Shown here: piece by piece, positions 8,572 to 16,325 of the stretch | Layout of the letters: the number at the start of each line of letters is the position of its first letter | How positions within the stretch are numbered: the first letter of the stretch is position 1 | Assembly: GCA_964554715.1 (NCBI GenBank) | Contig: CAZKPU010000032.1 | Location: 1-22,531 of the forward strand | Direction: 5' to 3' | Length of the DNA: 22,531 bases | Source of the DNA: RXOA01 sp964554715 | Lineage (GTDB): Bacteria > Bipolaricaulota > Bipolaricaulia > UBA7950 > UBA9294 | The notes under the pieces: model-generated | What the model was told of the DNA's origin: nothing | The model's input: only the letters and a program-made list of their open reading frames with translations | Databases searched by the model: none | Program-made: the position numbers and the translations under genes

Positions 8572-8697
8572 GTTGCCTCACTCCTTTCATGGTCCATACG
8601 TCTCGAGAACCAAACAAGTCTCTCTGATGAAGCCCAGTCGTAGACTGCGCCTTGCGATTCCGACAACGGCCCCCTGCCCCTGATAAGGGAGTCCGGA

Positions 8698-9762
8698 TCA
8701 CGGGGTCTCCTCTCTTCGTACGGGTTTGCGCTCCATGTTGCATAGACACGGCGGATTGCCGCTTCTGATCAGGAACCCCTGATCGAGCGGATCCTCCGGA
8801 TTGCTGACGAAGCGGTGAAACCCCGTGATAAACGCACGACCCGAGATCTGGGGGAGGATGGCGTTGCCCCCCGCGATCGTCGTACAGCCGGCGATGATCC
8901 CGGTCATCGTCGTTCCGAGTGGACCTTCGTGAACAAACGACTCGCCGATCGGCAGGGTTCCCTGGGCATGAAGGATCGCCATGCGGGCTGCCGTGCCTGT
9001 TCCGCATGCCGAACGATCGATGGCTCCCGGGGGGATAACCACCGCGTTGGCGGCCGAGGCCGCTGGCGTGGTGGGTGTCCCGGTAAACTGGACATGCGTG
9101 ACACAGTCCGTGCACGGCAACGCGGGGTGATCGATGGGGCCTTGTTGATGAAGGGCTTCCCGCAGCTCAATCCCGACGCGAACGAGGTCTGTCATGAAGC
9201 GGCGTTCGAGGCTCAGTCCGAGTTGAGCGGCGTCGACGGAGAAGTACAAGTTTCCGCCGTACGCGAGATCTCCGACCGCTTGTGCGCCGGATGGTGTCGA
9301 TACGTGCACGCTACGTCGCAGGACGAACGACGGTACGCCAAGGAACCGCACGTTGGCGGCGTGTCCTCCCTTGACGGAAACGACCGCGTGGACGAGGCCG
9401 GCCGGTGTGTCGAGAACGATGGATGTTTCCGGCTCGGACACCTTGACCTTCCCCGTTTCGACGAGCGCCGTGCAGAGGCCGATCGTGTCGTGGCCACACA
9501 TCGGTAGATAGCCTCCGACTTCGATGAAAATCACGCCGATGTCCGCATCGGGGTGACATGGATCGGTCAGAAGCGTGCCCGACATGACCTCGCTTCCTCG
9601 GGGCTCGAAAAGCAGGCGTTGCCGAAGCGCATCGAAACGGTGTGAGAAATCGCATGCCTTCTCGATCATGCTGTTCCCGCGAAGCTCTGGAACTCCCGAG
9701 ACGATGTTTCGCGTGGGTTCACCGCCGGTGTGAGTGTCGATCGATGAGATCCAACTGCGCAT
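8698..9762 (-). CDS. 4-hydroxyproline 2-epimerase / proline racemase (Cys/Cys type)
   Basis: A 354-aa proline-racemase-family enzyme that inverts the alpha carbon of proline or hydroxyproline. Both catalytic cysteines are present: Cys89 in MCGHDTIG and Cys253 in DRSACGTGT, the pair that defines true racemases/epimerases rather than dehydratases. It begins in family style with SIDTHTGGEPTRNIVSG. ATG 9762 is chosen because AAGGAG lies 7 bases upstream; the longer open frame to 9876 lacks family sequence. The C-terminus extends about 20 residues past the usual GFLI ending, with two Cys. Whether it prefers proline or 4-hydroxyproline cannot be read safely; the neighbours (3-hydroxyproline dehydratase, HypD-like enzyme) favour hydroxyproline. 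It is transcribed divergently from the XRE-cupin regulator. Confidence 0.88.
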   Translation of the reverse strand: MRSWISSIDTHTGGEPTRNIVSGVPELRGNSMIEKACDFSHRFDALRQRLLFEPRGSEVMSGTLLTDPCHPDADIGVIFIEVGGYLPMCGHDTIGLCTALVETGKVKVSEPETSIVLDTPAGLVHAVVSVKGGHAANVRFLGVPSFVLRRSVHVSTPSGAQAVGDLAYGGNLYFSVDAAQLGLSLERRFMTDLVRVGIELREALHQQGPIDHPALPCTDCVTHVQFTGTPTTPAASAANAVVIPPGAIDRSACGTGTAARMAILHAQGTLPIGESFVHEGPLGTTMTGIIAGCTTIAGGNAILPQISGRAFITGFHRFVSNPEDPLDQGFLIRSGNPPCLCNMERKPVRREETP

Positions 9763-9925
9763 TTCGGGGCTCCTTCCGGGAAGAGATGCCGGTGGGATCA
9801 TGCACAAAATCGAAAGATAGATCGAGTGCGAGGCGGCAGACGCTCCGCAGCGAGCGCTGGACAGCAACACCGCCAACCGCTGCTGGGAGCCGTCAAGTGG
9901 GTGTGAACTGCTGGGGCCCGGTCTC

Positions 9926-9954
9926 TTGAAAGCTTCTTGGGCTCTGCCTATACT
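9926..9954 (+). promoter_or_regulatory. Sigma-70-type promoter of the XRE-cupin operon
   Basis: TTGAAA (9926-9931) and TATACT (9949-9954) are separated by exactly 17 bases, a near-consensus housekeeping promoter. The expected transcription start, around 9961-9962, lies only about 3-4 bases before the ATG at 9965, so the message would be leaderless or nearly so. This agrees with the absence of a Shine-Dalgarno sequence before that ATG. Confidence 0.65.
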
Positions 9955-9964
9955 CGAATGTAGT

Positions 9965-10579
9965 ATGGATGAAATCGGTCAACGCTTGCGGGAACTGCGG
10001 CAACAGCGCGGTTGGACGCTCAAGGAACTGTCGGAGAAGTGCGATCTGTCGGTGAGCTTTCTGTCTCAAGTAGAGCGGGGGCTCTCTTCAACTTCGATCA
10101 CCTCGCTTCACTTCATCTGTCAGGCGTTGGGAATCACTCTGGCTGAGCTGTTCGCGGATCTGGGAACGCCGGTGGATACCGTTGTTGGGACGAACAAGCC
10201 CGAGCGCATCACGCATGCCGGTGAACCGGTCGCGATCAGCCTATCGAATGCATCGATCAAGTACCGCTTCCTGAGCCGGCACTTCCCGGGGCGGCGGTTT
10301 GAGATCATGATCGGTGAGATCGCTCCCGGATATACGTACCCTCCTGCAGCTCATGAAGGAGAGGAGTTCGGGTACGTGCTCGATGGCACGCTGCGGCTTG
10401 CTCTTGGCGACGAGGAGTACACCCTCGGTCCCGGCGATAGCTATCACTTCCCATCCCTCACCCCCCACGGGTATCAGGCGGAGGGTGATGAACCGACGAA
10501 GGTGCTGTGGGTTCAGACGCTGAAATACTTCCAGCAAAGAGAAGGGATCCCTTCGATGGGGGAACCGCACGCGGAGTAG
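9965..10579 (+). CDS. XRE-family transcriptional regulator with C-terminal cupin domain
   Basis: A 204-aa regulator. Residues about 5-60 form a helix-turn-helix of the XRE class (GQRLRELRQQRGWTLKELS, then SVSFLSQVERG); residues about 110-195 form a small cupin with HEGEEFGYVLDG and LGPGDSYHFPS motifs, a likely small-ligand sensor. Such XRE-cupin proteins commonly control amino-acid or amine catabolism. It heads an operon with the reductase (30-base gap) and the 3-hydroxyproline dehydratase, and faces the epimerase gene. The ligand is plausibly proline or a hydroxyproline (inference). ATG 9965 is used because the helix-turn-helix starts there and the promoter -35/-10 occupies the bases immediately upstream, which excludes the earlier in-frame start at 9926. 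Confidence 0.9.
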   Translation: MDEIGQRLRELRQQRGWTLKELSEKCDLSVSFLSQVERGLSSTSITSLHFICQALGITLAELFADLGTPVDTVVGTNKPERITHAGEPVAISLSNASIKYRFLSRHFPGRRFEIMIGEIAPGYTYPPAAHEGEEFGYVLDGTLRLALGDEEYTLGPGDSYHFPSLTPHGYQAEGDEPTKVLWVQTLKYFQQREGIPSMGEPHAE

Positions 10580-10609
10580 TGGGGCTCGAACGGACTCGGG
10601 GGGATCGAT

Positions 10610-11596
10610 ATGAACCGTTGGCTGCATCTCTCTGCTGACCAGGTCGAGCAGATCAACCTGTCGATCTCGGAGATCCGTACCGCCATCGAGAAGATGTTCC
10701 GCGAGAAGGCAGCGGGTGGCGTGGAGATGCCTCCCAAGCTGGGCGTCTCGCTTGGAGAGGAAGGGTTCCTTCATGCTATGCCGTGTAGCATCCCGCGCGT
10801 TGGGGCGGTGGGGATGAAATGGATCGGCTCGTTTCCTCAGAATCAGACTCGCGGCCTACCCCAGGTGAGTGGCGTGATCTTGCTGAACGATCCGGAGAAC
10901 GGTCTTCCGGCCGCTGTGCTTGATGCGGGGTGGGTGACTGCGAAACGAACCGCGGCGGTCTCGGTTGTCGCGGCACAATGGATTGCGGGCCGACCGGTTC
11001 ATACGCTGGCGATCCTTGGGTGCGGAACGCAGGGGAGAAGCCATCTCGAGGCGTTCATCTCGGCGTTTCCCGTGCACCATGTCATTGCCTACGATATCTC
11101 GGAGGAAGCGGCTCGCACGTTTGTCGAAGAGGCGAACGCACAGTATCGCTGCAGGATCGATCCCGCGATCACCTTCACCGTCGCGCAGTGCCCGGAAGAG
11201 GCGGCGTGCGTCGGCGATGTGGTTGTAACCGCCGGTTCGATTGCCAAGAGGTCCAACGACATGATTCGCCCGGGTTGGCTTCGCCAAGGCGCGTGTGGAG
11301 TTTCGATCGATTTCGCATCGATGTGGTCCGCCGAGGCCATCTCCGAGTTTCCGTCGATTGTTGTCGACGATCGACAGCAGTTCCGCGCGTACCAACAGAT
11401 GGGATACTGCACCCACGTCCCTCGTGTCGATGCATCGTTGGAGGAAATCGTCGCATTGGAAGGCGACGGGCGCGAGTGCGAGCGGAGCGGGGGGTTCGCT
11501 TGCATGCTCGGGCTTGCTTCGGAGGATGTGGTTGTCGCGGACCTTGTTGTGCAGCGTGCAAAAGCGTTGAGGGTGGGAACATGGATCGAGCGATGA
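10610..11596 (+). CDS. Ornithine cyclodeaminase/mu-crystallin family protein, probable delta-1-pyrroline-2-carboxylate reductase
   Basis: A 328-aa NAD(P)-dependent enzyme. Lys70 (GMKWIG) and Arg113 (TAKRTAA) align with active-site Lys69 and Arg112 of Pseudomonas ornithine cyclodeaminase. The Rossmann glycine motif GCGTQG is at 137-142, and Asp234 (SIDF) sits near the position of the catalytic Asp228. However, the GGDCPGKTE-like stretch of true cyclodeaminases is replaced by SIDFASMWSAE. Relatives of this family reduce delta-1-pyrroline-2-carboxylate to L-proline, the step after trans-3-hydroxy-L-proline dehydratase, which is exactly the next gene here. The start follows GGGGGGAT with good spacing. 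The stop overlaps the next gene. True ornithine cyclodeaminase or another imine reductase remains possible. Confidence 0.8.
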   Translation: MNRWLHLSADQVEQINLSISEIRTAIEKMFREKAAGGVEMPPKLGVSLGEEGFLHAMPCSIPRVGAVGMKWIGSFPQNQTRGLPQVSGVILLNDPENGLPAAVLDAGWVTAKRTAAVSVVAAQWIAGRPVHTLAILGCGTQGRSHLEAFISAFPVHHVIAYDISEEAARTFVEEANAQYRCRIDPAITFTVAQCPEEAACVGDVVVTAGSIAKRSNDMIRPGWLRQGACGVSIDFASMWSAEAISEFPSIVVDDRQQFRAYQQMGYCTHVPRVDASLEEIVALEGDGRECERSGGFACMLGLASEDVVVADLVVQRAKALRVGTWIER

Positions 11597-12648
11597 GCTT
11601 CAGGCATGAGCGGATGTGGCACGATGCTGAGATTCCTCATGATTGGGTGCGGATCCGCACGCTGGACATGCACACGGCGGGCGAACCGCTTCGGATTGTG
11701 CTCGAAGGGTTCCCCGACCTTGGCGGCGGGCCTGTCTTGGCGCGTCGTCGTCGTGCGCAAGAAGGTTTCGACTCCTGGCGGAAGCGGCTGATGTGGGAAC
11801 CCAGAGGACACTCAGACATGTACGGCTGCTTGATGCTTCCACCGGCGGAGGAAGACGGTGACTTCTCCGTGTTGTTCATGCACAACGCCGGATGGAGCAC
11901 GATGTGTGGCCACGGCATCATCGCTGTGGCGATCGCCGCGCAGCGGATTGGGCTGGTCGGGCGCGATCGTTCCCGAAGCGGAATCCGCATCGATACCCCG
12001 GCCGGGAGGGTGACCGCACGTGTCACGGATGATCCCAACGGACGAGCGATGACGAGCTTCCTCAACGTCGAATCGTTTGTTGCGGACGCCGATCAGATCG
12101 TCTCTGTCCCGGGGTTGGGGTGCGTGACGTACGACCTTGCGTTCGGTGGAGCGTTCTACGCGTATGTCGATGCGAAATCGATCGGGCTGGTATGTGATTC
12201 GCACCACTTGGGACAGCTGGTGGAAGCGGGCAAGGCGATCAAGAAAGCGATTATTCGCGATCGGAGCATCGAACACCCGGATCCCGGCGCGGCGGATCTG
12301 GGGTTCCTGTACGGCACGATCTTCACGGCTGCTGCCGAGGTTCCGGAGCATCACAGCCGACACGTCTGCATCTTCGCTGACGGCGAAGTGGATCGAAGCC
12401 CCACCGGGACCGGTGTGAGCGGGCGGCTGGCGATCCTGCGTGCACGCAACGAGCTGCGAGTCGGCGAAAGCTGCGTGATCGAGAGCATCCTCGGAACAAC
12501 GTTTGAAGGACGGATCGACTCGGAAGCAACCTGCGGTCCTTATGACGCCGTCATCCCAGAAGTGACGGGAACAGCCCACATAACCGGTGTGCACACCTTT
12601 GTCGTCGATCCGCTCGATCCCCTTTTCGAGGGTTTCTTGCTTGCCTAG
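11581..12648 (+). CDS. trans-3-hydroxy-L-proline dehydratase (proline racemase family, Cys/Thr type)
   Basis: A 355-aa proline-racemase-fold protein in which the first catalytic Cys is kept (Cys109, MCGHGIIA) but the second is Thr275 (DRSPTGTGVSGR). The Cys-to-Thr change is the known signature of trans-3-hydroxy-L-proline dehydratase, as in human L3HYPDH (Cys104/Thr273), which forms delta-1-pyrroline-2-carboxylate. The partner reductase is encoded immediately upstream with overlapping ends (stop 11594-11596). Start options are ATG 11581 (GAGGGTGGG just upstream) or ATG 11593 (ATGA overlap with the stop); both precede the conserved IRTLDMHTAGEP. The gene converges with the glycyl radical enzyme gene. 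The Cys/Thr signature makes racemase activity unlikely. Confidence 0.87.
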   Translation: MDRAMSFRHERMWHDAEIPHDWVRIRTLDMHTAGEPLRIVLEGFPDLGGGPVLARRRRAQEGFDSWRKRLMWEPRGHSDMYGCLMLPPAEEDGDFSVLFMHNAGWSTMCGHGIIAVAIAAQRIGLVGRDRSRSGIRIDTPAGRVTARVTDDPNGRAMTSFLNVESFVADADQIVSVPGLGCVTYDLAFGGAFYAYVDAKSIGLVCDSHHLGQLVEAGKAIKKAIIRDRSIEHPDPGAADLGFLYGTIFTAAAEVPEHHSRHVCIFADGEVDRSPTGTGVSGRLAILRARNELRVGESCVIESILGTTFEGRIDSEATCGPYDAVIPEVTGTAHITGVHTFVVDPLDPLFEGFLLA

Positions 12649-12686
12649 GATGGCAGGCGGAGGCAACTCGCATCCGACCCAGACCC

Positions 12687-12714
12687 GATCCGTGGCAGAC
12701 AGGACGATCGGATC
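12687..12714. terminator. Weak inverted repeat in a convergent intergenic gap
   Basis: GATCCG (12687-12692) and CGGATC (12709-12714) form a 6-bp inverted repeat with a 16-base loop between the convergent dehydratase and glycyl radical enzyme genes. There is no T tract on either side, so a bidirectional terminator is only possible, not shown. Confidence 0.2.
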
Positions 12715-15202
12715 CTAACCGGCCGATTCATGAGCCGTGCGAGCGATGATCTCTTCTTGGAGGGCGGGATCCAGGTTGACGAAGTAGTCGCTGTAGCCGG
12801 CAACGCGGACAATCAGATTTCGATACGATTCCGGGTTTGCCTGAGCCTTTCGCAGCGTTTCGGTGTCTACGACGTTGAACTGGATGTGATGGCCGTTCCA
12901 GGCGAAGTACGTCCGTACCAGATCGGCGACCTTCTTCAGGCCGGTTTCGTCCTTCAGGACATCGGGAAGGAACCGCTGGTTCAGAAGCGTTCCCCCAGTT
13001 CGGACATGATCGATCCTTGCCGTTGAGTGCAAGACTGCTGTGGGGCCAAGGCGATCGGCTCCCTGACTAGGCGAAATCCCGTCGGAAAGCGGCCGCTTGG
13101 CGTGGCGTCCGTTGGGCAGAGCCCCGACCAGTTCCCCGAAGAAGATGTGAACGGTGGTTGGCAGGAGATTGATACGGTAGGTTCCGCCCCTTGTGTTGGG
13201 TCGGCCATCGATCGCCTCGAAGTATCGATCGAACAGGATCTCTGCGAGGCGATCGGCCTGATCGTCATCGTTACCGAACCTAGGCGACTGCTCGGCAAGC
13301 ACTTCTTGAAGTGCTTCGAACCCCTGAAAATCCTTGTCCAATGCATGCTAATTATGCGTTGGTGAGAGAATCATTTTTTAGGATGGTTCATGAAACGACT
13401 ATTCAAGAACTGGCTAAAAAGATCAATAATCACGAAGCGATACTGAGTAGATGATCCATNNNNNNNNNNAGATCTTCCGAACTGAGCGTTTGCCGCTGGA
13501 AGACGTGTTCACGGATGGCAGCAAGGGCATCAACGGTCGTTGCGAGACCCACGCCTTGAATGTAGGACGTCGGATAGCGAGGGCCACGGTCGTTGTAGTC
13601 CGAGCCTCGTTCGATGCAATCATCCACAAGGACGGAAAGGAACGGTACCGGCATCCGCTCTCGGAAGAGAGCTTCGATTCTGTTGTTGCCTTCGATCTTC
13701 AGCTCGACGAAGTACTGCAGCTGCTTCCCGTATGCCTCGAGGAGGTCGTCGAACGAAGCGAACCCGCTGAGCGATCCTGTCGGGAGGCCGATCCTGTTGC
13801 CGGTTCGAGGGTCGATCCCGTCATGCATCGCCAGTTCGAGGATCTTCGGCCAGTTCATATAGCCGGTGAGGACGCAACTCTCCTTGCCGAATGCGCTGAT
13901 GGTGACGCACCCGCTTGGGCCGCCGCCGCGTGCGTCATCAAGGGATTTACCTGCCCTGAGGAACTCCTGAAGGATGGCATCGGTATTGAAGATCGAAGGT
14001 TGACCGAACCCGCTTCGGACGATCTTCATGGCTCGATGGAGGAAACGATCCGGATTCGCTTTGGAGAGCTGGATGCAGGATCCCGTATACGGGAGACGCA
14101 GCTCATCGATGACATCGAGGATGAGGTAGGAGAGCGGGTTGACGCCGTCCTGTCCGGCGGGCGTCAATCCGCCGACGTTGATCAGTGTGAAGTCGTTGTA
14201 GGTCGCACTCTGTTCTTCGGTAACCCCGACCTTGGGAGGAGCGGGCTGAGAGCTGATCTTCAACCACAGGCAAGACAGCAGCTCCTTCGCATCCTCCGGT
14301 GTGAGGCATCCTTCTTTCACATCACGCTCGTAGAACGGGTACAGATGTTGATCGAGCCGACCTGGGTTGAACGAATCCCACTCATTGAGTTCGATGACGA
14401 CGCCGAGGTGCGTGAACCAGTACATCTGAACGGCCTCGTGGAATGTGCGAGGAGCATGCGCGGGAACGTGACGGCAAACCGCTGCGATCGACTCCAGCTC
14501 GCTCCGGCGTTCGGGGTCCGATTCCGCCGCGGCAAGCGCTTCGGCGAGTTCGGCGTGCCGACCGGCGAACCGGATGATGGCATCACAGCAGATGGACATC
14601 GCCTCTAGCTCGTCGAGCGCTCCCGGAGAAGCCGTCTCTGTTGCGGCAAGCTTCGCCCTGTGTGCCTCGATCCGCTCCTTGAACGCCAGAAACCCTGTGC
14701 GATAGATCTTGTCATCGAGTACAGCATGGCCGGGCGCCCGCTGCTCCATGAACTCCGTGAAGACTCCTGCATCGAATGCACTTCGCCATGCATCGGACAT
14801 CCCGGCGAACAGCGGCTCGCGGAGGGTCTTGTCCGTCCAGAAGGGGATCACCGTGCGCTCGTAGATGTCGTAGGTCTCCTTGTCGACGCGGAACGGCGTC
14901 TTCGTGCGCGTGGCAAGGGTGTGCAGATCGTCAAGGGAATGGCAGCAGAGTTCGGGGTAGGTTGATGTCGCTTGGGGAGCGGGCCCACGCTCACCGACGA
15001 TGAGGTCATCGGCTCCGATGTAGAGGGTCTGGTGTTCGAGGATGTGACGGAATGCCAGAGCGCGGCGAACCGGAACCGGCTGATGCTGAGCTTCTCCGGC
15101 TTGCTCGAACTCTGTGAGAAGACGCGCGCGTTCGGCACTTACCGACGGCGTCTCTTGTGCATATCGCTCTCGAAGTCGCGCGATTCGTTCGTTCAAAGTC
15201 AC
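12715..15202 (-). CDS. HypD-like glycyl radical enzyme (hydroxyproline-processing), interrupted by an assembly gap
   Basis: Two coding blocks, 15202-13470 (577 codons) and 13344-12715 (209 residues plus stop), join across an N-gap; allowing 2-3 missing codons gives about 788 aa, the length of HypD. The catalytic cysteine is Cys432 in GPSGCVTISAFGKES, the partner Tyr448 (LTGYMN) is kept, and the glycyl radical motif RVAGYSDYF lies 26 residues from the end. Long stretches match the HypD style (PAPPKVGVT, NVGGLTPAGQDGVN, GNDDDQAD). The residue two after the Cys is Thr, where HypD and most glycyl radical eliminases have Glu (C-V-E). Known relatives are trans-4-hydroxy-L-proline dehydratase (HypD) and trans-4-hydroxy-D-proline C-N lyase (HplG); which one this is remains open. 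GTG 15202 overlaps the activase stop (GTGA); TTG 15196, with GGAGG 5 bases upstream, is an alternative start. The enzyme is oxygen-sensitive once activated. Confidence 0.85.
13345..13469. other. AT-rich extraneous segment plus 10-N scaffold gap inside the glycyl radical enzyme gene
   Basis: Bases 13345-13459 are about 36% G+C in a region near 59% and carry stop codons in the enzyme's frame. Bases 13460-13469 are N. The protein resumes cleanly on either side (ending LSSED, restarting ALDKDFQG), so only 2-3 codons should lie here. On the plus strand the segment encodes a short protein-like peptide ending EAILSR then stop. It is most simply a chimeric contig end from a different, AT-richer source; a genuine small insertion is less likely. 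Confidence 0.75.
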
Positions 15203-16305
15203 CCTCCGATGGAAACGGGGACCGAGATCTCTTCCTGCACCCACTCCCGACAGCGCTCAACCGTCACTTGATCAGGTGGCGAAACCCCTTGGAGCTGGTA
15301 GACTTGGCCGGCTCGCCGGGCCTTCTCCTCGGCCTGGCGGGCTTCTTGCTCGGCCTGGGAGCATATTACTTCGCTGGCCAGATGACCAGNNNNNNNNNNC
15401 TCATCGGCGGTGGACTGCACGCCCCACGACCTGATGCCCCGCGCTCCGCTGCGCATCCGTTCCCGCCGCGCCTTCTCCTCGGCGGCTTGATGATACGGAA
15501 GCAATTGAAGCGACTCGACCGACGCGAGCCCGGCGACGAACCGCCCGAGAGCACGTAGGTCCTCCTCGGTATCGTTGATGCCGGGGATCAGCGGATATCG
15601 GATCCACATGGGAGCGCGGCACCGGCTCAGGAGCTGTGCGTTCTCGAGGATCCGTTCGTTGTCTACACCCGTGTACCGCTTGTGTCGCTCGGGATCGATG
15701 AGCTTGATGTCGTAGAGAAAAAGATCCGTGCGCTCGGCCACGCCACGGATCACCTCCGGCGGAGCGTAACCACACGTGTCGACCGCTGTATGAACGGCCT
15801 CATTCCGTAGACGATCCAGAAGCGCCAGCACAAAGCCGGGTTGTGAAAGCGGCTCGCCGCCGGAAAGGGTTACGCCGCCGCCCGATCGGTCGTAGAACGC
15901 GACATCCCGACGAAGAATCTCAAGAAGCGAGTCCAAGGATTGACTGTGGCCGATGAGTTCGCGTGCATGATGCGGGCAAGCTTGAACGCATGCCCCACAA
16001 CTCTGACAACGTGTGGTATCGATGATCGGGATTCCGTCGCGCATTGCAGCGGCGCCCTGTGGACAGGTTTCGACGCACGCCTCACACCCCGCGCACCGCT
16101 CGCGCCGGAGCAAGATGGTTGGGGCCGCCATCTGGCTCTCGGGGTTGTGGCACCATGAGCACACCAGTGGACACCCCTTGAGAAAGACCGTTGTTCGGAT
16201 CCCCGGACCGTCATGAATCGCAAACCGTTTGATATCGAAGATCTGCGCGGATACGGAAACGTTGTGCGTAGAGATTACAGTGGTATTGAATTGTGTGGAT
16301 CGCAT
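15199..16305 (-). CDS. Glycyl radical enzyme activating enzyme (radical SAM), with an internal assembly gap
   Basis: Installs the glycyl radical on the adjacent enzyme using S-adenosylmethionine. The radical SAM motif CPLVCSWC (Cx3Cx2C) is near the N-terminus, followed by two ferredoxin-type clusters (CAGCEACVETCPQG and CQSCGACVQACPHH), the SGGEP motif, and the family ending GVSPPD...VPVSIGG. ATG 16305 is chosen: AAGGAGG lies 10 bases upstream, and the upstream open frame lacks family sequence. The frame contains a 10-N gap (15390-15399) flanked by a 14-base direct repeat; collapsing the exact 150-base duplication gives 318 aa, normal for the family, and restores EEKARRAGQVYQLQG. The stop overlaps the GRE start. 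Its own promoter lies at 16333-16361. Confidence 0.88.
   Translation of the reverse strand: MRSTQFNTTVISTHNVSVSAQIFDIKRFAIHDGPGIRTTVFLKGCPLVCSWCHNPESQMAAPTILLRRERCAGCEACVETCPQGAAAMRDGIPIIDTTRCQSCGACVQACPHHARELIGHSQSLDSLLEILRRDVAFYDRSGGGVTLSGGEPLSQPGFVLALLDRLRNEAVHTAVDTCGYAPPEVIRGVAERTDLFLYDIKLIDPERHKRYTGVDNERILENAQLLSRCRAPMWIRYPLIPGINDTEEDLRALGRFVAGLASVESLQLLPYHQAAEEKARRERMRSGARGIRSWGVQSTADEXXXXGHLASEVICSQAEQEARQAEEKARRAGQVYQLQGVSPPDQVTVERCREWVQEEISVPVSIGG
15320..15483. repeat. 14-bp direct repeat flanking a 10-N gap (assembly duplication)
   Basis: GCCTTCTCCTCGGC occurs at 15320-15333 and again at 15470-15483, exactly 150 bases apart, with N at 15390-15399. Both copies encode the same activase peptide (AEEKARR) on the minus strand. 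Removing one copy plus the intervening bases restores a family-length activase. Read on the plus strand, the left flank encodes a membrane-span-like peptide (LLLGLAGFLLGLGAYYF), suggesting it belongs to another gene joined through the shared 14-mer. Confidence 0.8.
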
Positions 16306-16325
16306 CTCGCATAGTCCTCCTTGGT

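Noticed and set aside
8572..8697. Possible terminator or small gene between epimerase and second M24 peptidase
   Set aside because: No stem with a T tract on the minus strand and no coding-like frame; treated as an intra-operon spacer.
9814..9842. TATCTT on the minus strand as a -10 for the epimerase gene
   Set aside because: No acceptable -35 at 16-18 bases; a promoter is expected somewhere in 9763-9964 but I could not place it.
10930..11580. Long in-frame extension upstream of the trans-3-hydroxyproline dehydratase
   Set aside because: It is the out-of-frame reading of the reductase gene, Cys/Arg-rich, and the conserved protein starts only after 11581.
13390..13463. Short plus-strand ORF in the AT-rich insert (23 residues, ends EAILSR)
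   Set aside because: Lies wholly in a probable chimeric contig end; not a gene of this locus.
15157..15558. Plus-strand hydrophobic ORF across the second N gap
   Set aside because: Antisense to the activase and crosses the N run; part of it is probably a mis-joined fragment of another gene.
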